From Candidatus Latescibacterota bacterium (GTDB lineage Bacteria; Latescibacterota; UBA2968; GCA-2709665), in NCBI GenBank assembly GCA_021295655.1, contig JAGWBX010000007.1:1-64000 (forward strand): a DNA stretch of 64,000 bases. The letters are read 5' to 3'. Positions 1 through 9,960 of this stretch are shown one piece after another. Every line of letters starts with the position of its first letter. The first letter of the stretch is position 1. The position numbers and the translations under genes are program-made. The notes beneath the pieces are model-generated. The model had not been told where the DNA came from and made no database searches. It saw only the letters and a program-made list of their open reading frames with translations.

Positions 1-1097
1 CGGAACGCATCCAGTGCGGCCGCGGTATCTCGATAGACCCGGCGCAAGAGCCGACCCAGTCGAATTCCGGCCTCATGGGCATAGAGGGTTCGGGGAAATC
101 TGTCAATCAGGCTCCGGTAGTGAGACGCGGCCGTGTCGACATGCGACAATCCTTCGCTGGCCCTCCCCAGACCCAGCAGCGCCTCCGGTTGCCGGGCGTT
201 GGCGTTGGCGCCGGCCAGGAGCATTCGATACGCGTCGGCCGCTGTCGCGTATCGGCCGGCCTCGAAGGCATGACTGGCGACGCGCAACAGGTGCCTCTCG
301 TGAAGCGGACCGATGCGCGGAATCGTTCCATAAACCCGCAGCGCCCGTTCCTCCAGACCGGCCGCCAGTGCGTACTCCGTAAACAGCCTCAGGCCAATCT
401 CGTCGCCCGGATGCGCCCGGACTTCCCGGCCGAGCGTGGCGAGAATCCGGTCCTGCCGGTCGCCCTCCCGCGCGAAATGCCTGAAGCGAGCTTCTACGTA
501 CCCGATTGATTGCGGCCGTTGGCGAACGAAGACCAGGTACTCGGCAACGGCGTCGGGATATCGCGCGAGCCGTTCGGCGATCTCAGCCATTTGTCCGGCG
601 AACAGTTGCGGATTCTTCAGGATGTCGCGTCCCCGCCGGCAAACGGACAGCGCGTGCGACGGCAGGTTGTGTCTCAGGAAGTTGCGCGCGACACGCTCAA
701 TCGTTCCCGCGTCAGAGGCGCGGGCGACAATAAGGTCCCAGTGTGAAATCGCTCCGTCCAGGTTGCCCGTTTCGGACTGAATGTCCGCCAGCCGGAAACG
801 GACTGCCGTGTCCCGCGGCCTCTGTTGAAGATGGGACTCCAGGAGGCGAACGGCTTCGCCGCGGCGCCCGGTGCGGTAAAGAATCGATTCTGTACGAAGG
901 AGAACGTCAGTACGGTACGGATACCTCTTCAGGAGGTTCCGGTAAAGTCGCAGCGCTCCTCTCAAGTCGCCGGAGGCTTCCTTCGCGTTGGCCTGCCGGA
1001 GGGTTTCCCGGTCGGTGGCGGCGGGCAGATCCACCGGAGCGAGCAGGAGAACGGCCACAAGTACAGAAGCGGCATTTGACGTGATCCGCATCTTCAT
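1..1097 (-). CDS. TPR-repeat protein with signal peptide, truncated by the left window edge
   Basis: Reading the minus strand from the ATG at 1097, the frame stays open to base 1 (365 codons). The N-terminus is a signal peptide (basic start, then a hydrophobic run SVLVAVLLLAPVDLPAA). The rest is helical with TPR-like pairs (GDLRGALRLYRNLLKRYP, GEAVRLLESHL, GNLDGAISHW, GRYATAADAYRMLLAG). The ATG overlaps the stop of the DUF4175 gene as ATGA, so translation is coupled. TPR proteins commonly scaffold envelope complexes; the partner is unknown, though coupling to DUF4175 suggests joint action in the periplasm. The C-terminus lies outside the window. Confidence 0.82.
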   Translation of the reverse strand, partial: MKMRITSNAASVLVAVLLLAPVDLPAATDRETLRQANAKEASGDLRGALRLYRNLLKRYPYRTDVLLRTESILYRTGRRGEAVRLLESHLQQRPRDTAVRFRLADIQSETGNLDGAISHWDLIVARASDAGTIERVARNFLRHNLPSHALSVCRRGRDILKNPQLFAGQMAEIAERLARYPDAVAEYLVFVRQRPQSIGYVEARFRHFAREGDRQDRILATLGREVRAHPGDEIGLRLFTEYALAAGLEERALRVYGTIPRIGPLHERHLLRVASHAFEAGRYATAADAYRMLLAGANANARQPEALLGLGRASEGLSHVDTAASHYRSLIDRFPRTLYAHEAGIRLGRLLRRVYRDTAAALDAF

Positions 1098-4000
1098 CGG
1101 GAATCTTCGCGTTTCAACGCGTCCAGCATCAAGGACTCGAAGTAACTGCGGATGAGTCGCTGGTATTCGGCGGCAAAACCCGCGTCGAGCGCATCCCGGA
1201 GGCGTCTTCGAAGCGGGTTGTCCGCTTCCCCAAGATTTGGCGGCAACGAGCCCGGACCCTGGTACGCGAGGTCGGAACCTCGCCGCGCGCGTCGTTCCCT
1301 GCTTCGGCCGCGTTCGCGAATCGATCGCTGCGCATCGAGCAGGCGCGAAAGAATTCTGCGCTGACGTTCGAGCGTACGGCTGCCTGCGCGGCGGTTCTGC
1401 ATCTCCTGAATCACGGCCTCCATTTCCGATGCGATATTGTCCAGATCGCCGAGCAGCGCGTGCCTGCCGCTGCCTATCTGCCGGCGAATTTCCTGCACCG
1501 CCTGCTGGATGGCTCTCTGCCGGGCCGCCATCTGAGCGAGGCTCATCTGCAGACCCTGCTCCCCCGCCGACTGGCGCCGCGAGTTGAGGGCGGATTCGCT
1601 CCCCGCGTTCAGGTCGGACTGTTGTTCGGCCAACGCCTGCATTCGCTGGAGCATTTCTTCCAGACCCACGGAAGAGCCCGAAGCGGAGACGTCCTTGATC
1701 GCCCTCCGGAGCGCCATTGCGACATCGTTCAATGCGCCCATCGCGTCCTTGCCTGTGTCGGCCGCCCTGGAACCGGCGCCCGCCTGGATATGACCTGCGG
1801 TCTCGCGGGCCTTAATGAGCGCACGACCCAGCGCGGCGCCGGTTTCAGGCGTCACAAAATAGGTCCTGTGAGCGGCTTCCATCAAGTGGTTCGCCAGGCG
1901 CGTCGCGCCGGCCAGTATTCGGGCCTGCTCGACCGTCAGCGGCGCCGGATCGCTCTCCCGGGAAATCCCCACGGCCTTGCGTGCGGTCTGTTCCTGCGCG
2001 GATGAAAGTCCCAGCAGATTGTGCGTCAGTTGGCTGAGTCGCCGTATCAGCGTTTCTTTCTGGCGGTTGACGAAGGCCTGCCTGGCCGCCTGGAGTTCCT
2101 TCGCGAACCGTTCGAGGTCTCCTGATATCCGTGCGCCGCGTGTTCGAGCCGTCCCTGTTGCTCCCCGGCGCAGGTCGTGACTCACGCCCCGCATGCGTTC
2201 GGGGATGCGCTGCGTTTCAAACCGATCCGCAAGCCGTCCAAGTTCGTCCGACGCTTCCGGGTATTCCCCCATTTTTCCGGCAGTCTGCGCAAGCTCATCC
2301 ACAAATGAAGCGGTACGTCGGGCGATCGCGTCCTGCGGCCCTGCCAGGGACGATGAAACGCGCGGATCGCCAATGTTGTCAACCACGCGACGCTGTTCAC
2401 GGGACAGCGCTTCCAGGGATTGAGCCAGCGCCTCAAGGGCCTGTTCCGTGCGCAGTTGCCGCAGCAAGGCGATCGTCCGCTCCAGAGACCTTTGAAACCC
2501 TTCCTGTTCGCCGCGAAACGCCTTCAGGGCCTCCTCCACGGCTTTGGAATCAACGCGCTGCATTGCGCCCCGGAGTTCCTCCATTGCTTCCTTCAACCGC
2601 GGCGATTCGATTTCGGAGAGCAGTTCCTGAATCTGGTTCAGTTTTTGGAGCGTCTCGTCCCCCAGAAGTCCGCTCTGTTGCAGCCTGCCGAGCGTTTCTT
2701 CGAGTTTTTCGCTCACTTTCCCAAGCTTTTCCGAGGCGTTGGCCTGGTCGTCGATCGCGGTTTCCAGCTCCTTACCGTGCTGCCACTGCATCTGCCGTTC
2801 CTTCAACAGCCGTTGCGCGATCTCTTCAAGGCGTTCTCGCACCGCCTCCCCCTCTTCCCTGATGGCAGTCATCCGGTCCAGACCCTCTTCGTGGGCCCGT
2901 TGGGCCTGCCTGTGGATTTCCAGCAGAGACGGAAAGCGGATGGTGAAGGCAGGCGTTTCCGTTATGCCTGGACCGGAAACCGTGTTGCCGTCATACGCAC
3001 GCAGCCTGAAGACGACCCGATCGCCCGGCAGCAGGTCCAGGCTTGAGAGGTCCCACACATAGGTCTGGGTGAGTTCTCCTGCGCCCGGTTCGTCCAGGGG
3101 AAAGGCAAGGGGGGCTTCCGCCTCGCCGTCGCTCAGGCGGTATCGGATTTCGATCCTTGAGACGCCGAAGTCGTCCCTGGCTTCCACGAACAGAGGAACC
3201 CGCATATCTTCCCCCAGTTCGGTGTCCTTGCCCGGTCGGAGCAGGCGTATTTCGGGAGGATGGTCCTGAAGGGCCACAATGCGGTATTCGACTGGATTCG
3301 CGCTGGCGATATCGTGCGTATCACGCAAAGCGATTGTATATCGCCGATTCTGTCTGACGTTCAGATTGAATGAAGCGAATCGTCCTTCGACCTTCGCCAT
3401 TGAAGCGCTACTGTCGTCGAAGACAATTTCAGCCCCGCTCAACGGCAGGCTGGACTGAATATGCAGTGCGGTCGAAGTTCCGGCGACCGCCACGATGTCG
3501 CCGCCATCGACGTTGCGGTCTTCCTCAAGTCCGGTATGAGCCGGATAACGGTTGTCGTGGCGAATCTGTACGGCCATCGGCCGGGGCTTCGCTGTAACCG
3601 TAAAAACAGGGGTTATCGCGTCGTTCGCCCGAAGACGGTAATGGAACGACCGTGTCACGGCAGGAATCCTGTGCACGGTCCGCCCGTTGCGGACCGATAA
3701 TTCAAGGGGTGTCCACGCGTCTTCTTCCCGCAACAGGACGTGAGCGCGCAGGGGTACCAGACCGGTTAAAGTCGCCGTTATTGCAAGGGGCTCGCCTCCG
3801 ATGATTTCAGCGCTTCCCGGATGGACGGAAATGTACGTCTCGGGCGGGCGGACGAAGGCCGTTGTCGGATAGGCAAGCCGGCCGGCAGCCGCGGTGAGCG
3901 GTCCGGGAAGAATGACGAAAGCGACGAGAATGGCCAGGCCCAGCGCGCCGCAAAGGGCTGCCGTCCGCAGGGCCTGGGCCCGGGGAACCAGGGGATCCAG

Positions 4001-4429
4001 ATTCAGCTCTGCGAGGACCTCATTCGCCTGAACCACGGCGGCATTGACCAAAGGAGTCGAATAGCCGGCGTCTTTGCCACGGCCCCGAAGCTGCAATGCG
4101 CTGATCAGGCGCTGCTGAAGGCCACCGAACGCCTGTTCGACCTGCAATGCCACGTCTTCCGGTGAAGGCGAAAGGAAGAATGGGCGAAAACAGTACCATA
4201 CCGCAAGACCGGTCACAGAAAGCGCGGCGGCCCCCTCCACAGCCACCTTGACCGCCGGCGAAAGATACAGGACGGTTTCCAGATACAGCAGGACAACAAA
4301 GCAGGACAGCGCACAGCCCAGCGTCAGGCCCGCACCGTAAAGGCTGCGGGCGGCAACCTGTCTTTTTCGCAGCGTAATGAGCCTGCGCAACAGGTTCCGG
4401 TACGGGTCATTTGCCGAAATTCCGGACAT
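1094..4429 (-). CDS. DUF4175-family membrane protein with long coiled coil
   Basis: About 1111 residues, typical of the DUF4175 family, whose function is unknown. Two N-terminal membrane segments (about residues 30-80) and another near residue 155-175 are followed by a beta-rich middle (about 190-510). After that come several hundred residues of Glu/Gln/Arg-rich coiled coil, with a basic C-terminus. The ATG at 4429 was chosen; a TTG two codons upstream is also possible and neither has a clear Shine-Dalgarno. It lies 78 bp downstream of a DUF4159 gene and overlaps the TPR gene, the usual DUF4159/DUF4175/TPR arrangement. Location is probably the inner membrane with a large periplasmic part. Confidence 0.85.
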   Translation of the reverse strand: MSGISANDPYRNLLRRLITLRKRQVAARSLYGAGLTLGCALSCFVVLLYLETVLYLSPAVKVAVEGAAALSVTGLAVWYCFRPFFLSPSPEDVALQVEQAFGGLQQRLISALQLRGRGKDAGYSTPLVNAAVVQANEVLAELNLDPLVPRAQALRTAALCGALGLAILVAFVILPGPLTAAAGRLAYPTTAFVRPPETYISVHPGSAEIIGGEPLAITATLTGLVPLRAHVLLREEDAWTPLELSVRNGRTVHRIPAVTRSFHYRLRANDAITPVFTVTAKPRPMAVQIRHDNRYPAHTGLEEDRNVDGGDIVAVAGTSTALHIQSSLPLSGAEIVFDDSSASMAKVEGRFASFNLNVRQNRRYTIALRDTHDIASANPVEYRIVALQDHPPEIRLLRPGKDTELGEDMRVPLFVEARDDFGVSRIEIRYRLSDGEAEAPLAFPLDEPGAGELTQTYVWDLSSLDLLPGDRVVFRLRAYDGNTVSGPGITETPAFTIRFPSLLEIHRQAQRAHEEGLDRMTAIREEGEAVRERLEEIAQRLLKERQMQWQHGKELETAIDDQANASEKLGKVSEKLEETLGRLQQSGLLGDETLQKLNQIQELLSEIESPRLKEAMEELRGAMQRVDSKAVEEALKAFRGEQEGFQRSLERTIALLRQLRTEQALEALAQSLEALSREQRRVVDNIGDPRVSSSLAGPQDAIARRTASFVDELAQTAGKMGEYPEASDELGRLADRFETQRIPERMRGVSHDLRRGATGTARTRGARISGDLERFAKELQAARQAFVNRQKETLIRRLSQLTHNLLGLSSAQEQTARKAVGISRESDPAPLTVEQARILAGATRLANHLMEAAHRTYFVTPETGAALGRALIKARETAGHIQAGAGSRAADTGKDAMGALNDVAMALRRAIKDVSASGSSVGLEEMLQRMQALAEQQSDLNAGSESALNSRRQSAGEQGLQMSLAQMAARQRAIQQAVQEIRRQIGSGRHALLGDLDNIASEMEAVIQEMQNRRAGSRTLERQRRILSRLLDAQRSIRERGRSRERRARRGSDLAYQGPGSLPPNLGEADNPLRRRLRDALDAGFAAEYQRLIRSYFESLMLDALKREDSR

Positions 4430-4507
4430 AATCAAGGGAAGCCAGGGTCAGGAAGCGCGCGTTAACGCCGCCGCCGATCCGCTGTTGGTTCCTGCCCGGC
4501 CGCGTGG

Positions 4508-5227
4508 TTAGTGCGTGAGCGCCCAGACGACGACGTTTGTCCCCATCTTCAAGGCGGCATCCCGCTTTTCCGGCGGATCGTTGTGTACCGCGGCATCGTT
4601 CCAGCCGTCCCCTAGGTCGCACTCGTAATTGTAAAACACGACAAGCCGTCCATTGTGGAAGATGCCGAAAGCTTGTGGACGTTTAGCGTCGTGTTCGTGG
4701 ATTTTGGGCAGGCCGTCCGGAAACGGGAAGGGGTATTGAAAGATGCCGAATGAAGGCGGCAATTCAACCAGCTCTTTATCGGGAAAGGTTCTTCCGATTT
4801 CACGGCGAAACGCCTTGTCGAGTCCGTAGTCGTCGTTGGCAAAAAGGAAGCCTCCGTGTTCAAGGTACGTGCGAAGGCGCATGACTTCATCTTCGGTAAA
4901 TCGGATATTTCCGTGACCGGTGAGGTACAGAACCGGATAGGCGAAAAGGTCCTCGTCCATGATATCGACCCTGGCTTCCCGCTTGGCCGTATGGATCTTC
5001 GTTCGACTTCGAATAAACGCCAGAAGGTTGGGAATCTCGGTGGGCCCGTTGTACCAGTCGCCGCCGCCGCCGAATTTGAGCCTCGCCATTGTGAATGACG
5101 CAGGAGGATCCGGCAGTTGGGCCGGACAGCGGGCGGCGCCAACCGTCAGCAGACAGAACAGAGCGCAGCCTACGCCTCGTCGGGCGGATCGTCCGGGGGC
5201 GCTTATGTACTTTGCTTCCGTTTCCAT
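4508..5227 (-). CDS. DUF4159 domain protein, secreted
   Basis: 239 residues with an N-terminal hydrophobic segment (ALFCLLTVGAA) that looks like a signal peptide ending near residue 36. The mature part matches the DUF4159 pattern: a tyrosine/tryptophan-rich start (GGGGDWYNGP), YPVLYLTGHG, then LEHGGFLFANDDYG and a C-terminal YNYECDLGDGW. The fold resembles glutamine-amidotransferase-like domains and no enzymatic role is established. Genes of this family regularly sit next to DUF4175, as here. The ATG at 5227 follows a weak GGAAA; family match is clear, function is not. Confidence 0.85.
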   Translation of the reverse strand: METEAKYISAPGRSARRGVGCALFCLLTVGAARCPAQLPDPPASFTMARLKFGGGGDWYNGPTEIPNLLAFIRSRTKIHTAKREARVDIMDEDLFAYPVLYLTGHGNIRFTEDEVMRLRTYLEHGGFLFANDDYGLDKAFRREIGRTFPDKELVELPPSFGIFQYPFPFPDGLPKIHEHDAKRPQAFGIFHNGRLVVFYNYECDLGDGWNDAAVHNDPPEKRDAALKMGTNVVVWALTH

Positions 5228-5351
5228 TTTCCAGGAGTACAGCCTCCCGTTTCAGCGATACCCGGGCCGGGCGCGGGCAATGCTGCGAGACCGGATGACG
5301 GGTGATATATCTCTGAGACGGGACACGATAAAGGAAGTTCCGGGATTCCAG

Positions 5352-5717
5352 TCAATCCGATTCAATCTGAATCAGTGAGTTCGACCGATCCTGTTCCGGC
5401 GCGGGCGTCTTTCCGAAACTGAACGTGCAATCGAATTTCACGTCGGCAAGGCATCTTTCGTCGATCGGAAACGCGTTGCACTGGAGTGGCCGGTTCTCGT
5501 AGATGCTGCAGACGGAGAATCCATCGTCCTGTTTGACAAGGAATGGACATTTGAACAGAATTTCGCAGCAGTTTCCGCACCGGTTGCATTCTCCCTCAAG
5601 CAGCGTTGCCTGCTCGGCAACATAGGACTTTCGGAAGTGAACCAGAAATAAGCGGCGAACTTTTCCTGCGGCCTGTCGGGCCCTGAACCGCAGTATCGTG
5701 TAGGTTCTGTAATCCAT
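5352..5717 (-). CDS. YkgJ-like CxxCxxCC zinc/iron-chelating protein
   Basis: 121 residues. The cysteine array CNRCGNCC near residue 42-49 is followed by further cysteines (FKCPF, FSVCSIYENRPLQCNAFP, ERCLADVKFDC), the signature of the YkgJ / CxxCxxCC family, thought to bind zinc or an iron-sulfur cluster. No membrane segment is seen, so it is probably cytoplasmic. It starts 17 bp after the stop of the flippase gene and so is likely cotranscribed with it. The exact reaction is unknown. Confidence 0.85.
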   Translation of the reverse strand: MDYRTYTILRFRARQAAGKVRRLFLVHFRKSYVAEQATLLEGECNRCGNCCEILFKCPFLVKQDDGFSVCSIYENRPLQCNAFPIDERCLADVKFDCTFSFGKTPAPEQDRSNSLIQIESD

Positions 5718-5734
5718 CTGTCCCAGAGATAAAA

Positions 5735-7246
5735 TCAGGGAACGTCGGGCCTGTCCCCCGATGATTCACGAGCTTCTACACCCGCCTGCTTCGGCAGCCG
5801 GAAGAGTTGCCGGATCTCCTGCCACTCTCCGGATTCAAGGAAGTTCCATCCCCACAGGATGAACGGAAAGGCCAGCAACAGAATACAACGGGTGACAAGG
5901 CCGGACGGACTGGCATCGGGTGCAAATCCGGATACGCCAATATAAACGATACCGCCGGCGACCGCGACCTTTGCAAGCCTGGCGTACTCGTACGCGACCG
6001 GGTAGAATCGACGCGTGTGGAAATACAGGAAGACAACCATGACCCCGTAGGCGGCCAGTGTACTCCAGGCGGCACCGAGCACGCCCATACGCGGGATGAG
6101 CAAGAGGTTGAATCCCACATTGACGCCCGCGCCGAGGCCCACGACAAGCGGCAGCATGCGTGAACGGCCCTCCGCGTATACGCCGGCCGTCAATATAATG
6201 TACAAGCCGGATAACAGGAATGCAAGCGTTACAACGGGAATGACCCCCTGTGCCGGCAGGTATTCGGAGGCTCTGCTCCCGCAGCCCAGCAGGATGAGAT
6301 CACGTGCGAAGGTGGACAGCACCAGAAGCAGTAGCGTTGCGCCTGCCGCATAGTAGGTGGTCACCCGGGCCACAACGGTGCGGGCCTCGGCCCTGTCTGG
6401 AATGGCCAGGACGCCCGGCGCCCACGCGGAGCGAAAAACACGCGTAAGCATCTGCATGGGGAGGCAGAACCTGAAGAGGATTTGAAGGATCCCCACGGCG
6501 TCCTTTCCGAGGAAGAACTTCAGCAACAACCGGTCGGAAAGGTTAATCAGAAGCAGTGCCGCGGCAGAGGGGACAAAGGGCAGACCAAAGCGGAGAAGCT
6601 CGCGCAAGATCGGTTTCGAATAGATGGGCCGAAGGACGCGGAACCCGATCGGGCAAAGCGCCAGGAAGGCAAAAGCGGAACTGACCAGGTTGCTCCAGAA
6701 TATGGCGCGTACCCCGTTCCCTTCCCAAACGATCAGGTAAACGGTGAGGCCAAGCTGCAGCGTGTGCTGAACGAACCGTACCGACGCGTAGGTTCCGGAT
6801 CGCTGCCGCACCCTGCACAACGTGAAAAAGGGCTCGGACAGGGTATCCAGCAAGAGAATAACCGCGATGATCTGAAAGATGTCGGCATAGGACGTGGAAT
6901 TAAGAAAAACGATGGCCAGGCGCGCCGCAGAACTCCATACCAGTAAGGAAAGCAGGACGCCGATTGCCGTCAGCGTCCAGTAAGCCGTGCTGAACCTGAG
7001 GCGCATGCCTTCGGCGCCGCGCTCGACGGAGAGGTGGCGGACGAGCGCATGGTTCAGACCCAGGGCGTAGAGGAGAACACTGAAACTGACAAATGCGTAC
7101 GCGAGGGCCATGTCGCCGTTTTCGGAGGGCGAAAGCAGGCGAGCGTAGACCGGCACCAGAAGGATGCCCGTCGCCTTTCCAAGCAGGTCGCCCAACCCGT
7201 ATACGGCAGTATGTCTCGCGAGCGATTTGACGTGTCTGAAGCGCAT
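5735..7246 (-). CDS. polysaccharide biosynthesis flippase (Wzx/MATE-like, MVF superfamily)
   Basis: 503 residues with about 12-14 hydrophobic segments throughout and a start (LARHTAVYGLGDLLGKATGI) typical of oligosaccharide flippases that move undecaprenyl-linked sugars across the inner membrane. The C-terminal 25 residues are hydrophilic. No glycosyltransferases adjoin it, so the substrate is unknown. The ATG at 7246 has no Shine-Dalgarno: only seven bases separate it from an inverted-repeat element at 7254-7433, which may have replaced the native upstream region. Confidence 0.85.
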   Translation of the reverse strand: MRFRHVKSLARHTAVYGLGDLLGKATGILLVPVYARLLSPSENGDMALAYAFVSFSVLLYALGLNHALVRHLSVERGAEGMRLRFSTAYWTLTAIGVLLSLLVWSSAARLAIVFLNSTSYADIFQIIAVILLLDTLSEPFFTLCRVRQRSGTYASVRFVQHTLQLGLTVYLIVWEGNGVRAIFWSNLVSSAFAFLALCPIGFRVLRPIYSKPILRELLRFGLPFVPSAAALLLINLSDRLLLKFFLGKDAVGILQILFRFCLPMQMLTRVFRSAWAPGVLAIPDRAEARTVVARVTTYYAAGATLLLLVLSTFARDLILLGCGSRASEYLPAQGVIPVVTLAFLLSGLYIILTAGVYAEGRSRMLPLVVGLGAGVNVGFNLLLIPRMGVLGAAWSTLAAYGVMVVFLYFHTRRFYPVAYEYARLAKVAVAGGIVYIGVSGFAPDASPSGLVTRCILLLAFPFILWGWNFLESGEWQEIRQLFRLPKQAGVEARESSGDRPDVP

Positions 7247-7253
7247 GGGCTAT

Positions 7254-7433
7254 CAGTCCGTTGAAAAAGTCGCTCTGCAGGCGAGGCATTGTGGTCGAAG
7301 ACAGGGCGCGCGACCGCGTCGAATCGAGGATTCGGCGAGGGAGCGCAAGGCAGTATTTCGGCCACAAGGGCCGGACGCCTGTCTGCGTGCACCGCACAGG
7401 CAGGCAGCCCGGATGGACTTTTTCAACGGGCTG
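7254..7433. mobile_element. MITE-like inverted-repeat element, family B, copy 1
   Basis: A 180 bp non-coding element bounded by near-perfect inverted repeats: left end CAGTCCGTTGAAAAAGTC, right end GACTTTTTCAACGGGCTG. The flanks show GCTAT directly repeated on both sides, consistent with a target-site duplication. An internal hairpin (CCTGTCTGCGTGC ... GCACAGGCAGG) is shared with the elements near 55.8 and 61.6 kb. It lies between priA and the flippase start. No transposase is encoded, so it would need a full-length relative elsewhere. Confidence 0.75.
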
Positions 7434-7527
7434 GCTATATGCGGCCTTCCATCATCGCCGGCCTCGGGCGCGCCCGCCGCAACTCCGGGCCCCGCCAACG
7501 CCGGGCGGAGTCGGCAAGGTGGAATGT

Positions 7528-9954
7528 CTACAGCATGGAGACCGGGTCGATGTCCACGTCCAGCGTGACGGCGGCGCTGCGGTTTCGACCGTATTCGTTC
7601 ATGGCGCAGCGGGCGAGGACGTTCAGGTGTCTGGATGAAGGCGTCTTGAGTACGATCTGCCACCTGAAGTTTCTGCGGATACGGGCAAGCGGCGCCTGTG
7701 CCGGTCCCATGACGTCAACGTGCGGCAGCGCCATTGCACGCAGGGTCTCGGCGCACAACCCCGCGGTACGGGCAACATCATGCTCATGCCTTCCTTTAAA
7801 GAGCAGCAGGGCCATACGGCCGAACGGCGGATAGAGCACGCTGCGTCGCCCTTCGAGTTCAATTTCGGCAAATCGGTGAAAATCGTGCTTCCGCGCGCAC
7901 TGCACGGCTTCGCCTTCCGGCAGGTACGTCTGTATGACGACCTCACCGGGAGAATGCCCGCGTCCGGCCCGGCCACTCACCTGCGTGAGCAACTGGAACG
8001 TGCGTTCACCTGCTCTGAAGTCCGGTAGATGGATGCCGGTATCGGCCGAAATGACGCCAACAAGGGTAACCCCGGGAAAATCCAGGCCCTTGGCCACCAT
8101 CTGCGTGCCCAGCAGGACATCCGCCTGCCCTTTCCTGAAGGATTCGAGGATTCGGTCGTGCGCCCCTTTTCGGCGTGTCGTATCGACGTCCATGCGGAGC
8201 AGGCGAATCTCCGGAAATTGTTCATTGAGGGCTTCTTCCACGCGCTGGGTGCCCACGCCGAGCAGCTTGAGACGGGTTCCCTTACAGGCGCGGCATGCGG
8301 ACGACGCCGGCGTATCGAAAGCGCAGTAGTGGCAAACCATCCGCCGGCCCCGGGTGTGGTACGTGAGCGTGACCCGGCAATTCGGACATTGTTCGCTGTC
8401 GCCGCAATCCAGACACTGCACGAAGGGTGCATAACCTCTGCGATTCTGCAGCAGGATGACCCGCTCGTTTTTTTCCAGACGGTCCTTTAGTTTTTCCCGC
8501 AAGACCCCCGAAAAAAAGCCGCTTTCCTTCCTCATATCCACAAGGGTGACTTCGGGCAGCGGGCGGGAATCTATCCGTTCCGGCAGCGGGAGCAGATGGA
8601 ATTTCTCCGTATCGACGTTGTGAAAGGACTCGAGCGCGGGCGTCGCCGAGCCCAGGACGATGGGGATATTCTCCATTTTTGCGCGCATCACCGCGACGTC
8701 GCGCGCGTTGTACCGGGGCGCCGAATCCGACTGTTTGTATGCGCCATCGTGTTCCTCGTCCACAACGATCAGGCCCAGGTTCGATACCGGCGCAAACACC
8801 GCGGAACGAGCGCCGATGACAATGGTCCGCCGGCCCTCGCGGACGTCCCGCCAGGCATCGTAGCGCTCGCTTTCCGAAAGCGCACTGTGAATGACGGCAA
8901 CCCGGCTGCCGAAATGGGACCTGAAGCGGCGCACCGTTTGAGGCGTGAGCGAAATCTCCGGTACCAGAATCAGCGCGCCAAGACCGTATCTCAGAACGCG
9001 GTCAACGGCCCGGATGTAGACCAGCGTCTTGCCGCTCCCGGTAACCCCGTGCAGGAGAAAGGAATTGAACCTGGGGGGGTTGAGCGAATCCCGAATTTCC
9101 TCCAATGCTCTTTGCTGATGGTCGGTAGGCGTGAGTCGTTCAGGCGCATTGGATTCCACCTCCGCGTATGGATCCCTGCGCACCTCACGCTGGTAGATTC
9201 GAACCAGTTGTCGGCCCGCAAGCGCTTTGAGGATGCCGTGTCCGATTCCCGAACGGTTCAGTTCCGCGGCAGGCATAGCCCCGCCGCTTGCCCGAAGGCG
9301 CCTGAGACATTCAGCCTGCCGGGGCGCCCGGCGCTCCAGCGCGGGCCATTCGACTTCGAACCACCGGGCATCGGGCACCAGTTGAACCATGCGCTCCTGC
9401 AAGGGCTTGACACGGGGGTCTTCGATGGTCTGCCAGGTTGTCAGCAAACCCCTGCGAATCAGTCCGTATACGGCACTGCGCACCCCATTGCCGCGCAGGC
9501 GACGCTGCAGCTGGCTGAGGCTGGCCGGACCGCGCGCCTTAAGGTGGTCGAAAACCTGTTGTTGAAAGGGGGTAATCGGACCGGGATCGGCGCCGTTGAG
9601 CGTGGTAACGGCTATGCGCTGTCCGCTGTGCGTATGGATACCGGCCGGAAGCGCGGCCGTAAGCACTTCGGACAGCGAGCAGACATAGTATCCCGCCATC
9701 CAACGGCATAGGTCGAGGACGTTCGGTGAAAAGACAGGATAGGCGTCAAGCAGGATGCCGATCGACTTGACGGTTTCCAGGTCGGTCCGGTCCTGAAAAC
9801 CGACGACGATGCCCGTTGTCCACCGGGGACCCAGCGGAACGAGCGTCCTGCTTCCAATTTGAATCCGGTGTTTGAGGTCTTCGGGAACCAGATAGGTCAT
9901 TTCCCGGTCGATCCGCGTGGCGAGGGGGACGATTTGCGCGTAGTGAAAATCCAT
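7528..9954 (-). CDS. priA: primosomal protein N' (replication restart helicase PriA)
   Basis: 808 residues, normal for PriA, the 3'-5' DNA helicase that reloads the replisome at stalled forks. The N-terminal 3'-DNA-binding domain precedes the superfamily 2 helicase core: Walker A GVTGSGKT near residue 305 and a DEEH box in VVDEEHDGAYKQ. The eight-cysteine double zinc site follows (CLDCG, CPNC, CHYC, CRAC), then helicase motifs V-VI (GTQMVAKGLDFPGV, SGRAGRG). It starts six bases after the rodZ-like stop, as the last gene of the dtd-maf-rodZ-priA run. Confidence 0.96.
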   Translation of the reverse strand: MDFHYAQIVPLATRIDREMTYLVPEDLKHRIQIGSRTLVPLGPRWTTGIVVGFQDRTDLETVKSIGILLDAYPVFSPNVLDLCRWMAGYYVCSLSEVLTAALPAGIHTHSGQRIAVTTLNGADPGPITPFQQQVFDHLKARGPASLSQLQRRLRGNGVRSAVYGLIRRGLLTTWQTIEDPRVKPLQERMVQLVPDARWFEVEWPALERRAPRQAECLRRLRASGGAMPAAELNRSGIGHGILKALAGRQLVRIYQREVRRDPYAEVESNAPERLTPTDHQQRALEEIRDSLNPPRFNSFLLHGVTGSGKTLVYIRAVDRVLRYGLGALILVPEISLTPQTVRRFRSHFGSRVAVIHSALSESERYDAWRDVREGRRTIVIGARSAVFAPVSNLGLIVVDEEHDGAYKQSDSAPRYNARDVAVMRAKMENIPIVLGSATPALESFHNVDTEKFHLLPLPERIDSRPLPEVTLVDMRKESGFFSGVLREKLKDRLEKNERVILLQNRRGYAPFVQCLDCGDSEQCPNCRVTLTYHTRGRRMVCHYCAFDTPASSACRACKGTRLKLLGVGTQRVEEALNEQFPEIRLLRMDVDTTRRKGAHDRILESFRKGQADVLLGTQMVAKGLDFPGVTLVGVISADTGIHLPDFRAGERTFQLLTQVSGRAGRGHSPGEVVIQTYLPEGEAVQCARKHDFHRFAEIELEGRRSVLYPPFGRMALLLFKGRHEHDVARTAGLCAETLRAMALPHVDVMGPAQAPLARIRRNFRWQIVLKTPSSRHLNVLARCAMNEYGRNRSAAVTLDVDIDPVSML

Positions 9955-9960
9955 TGCGGA

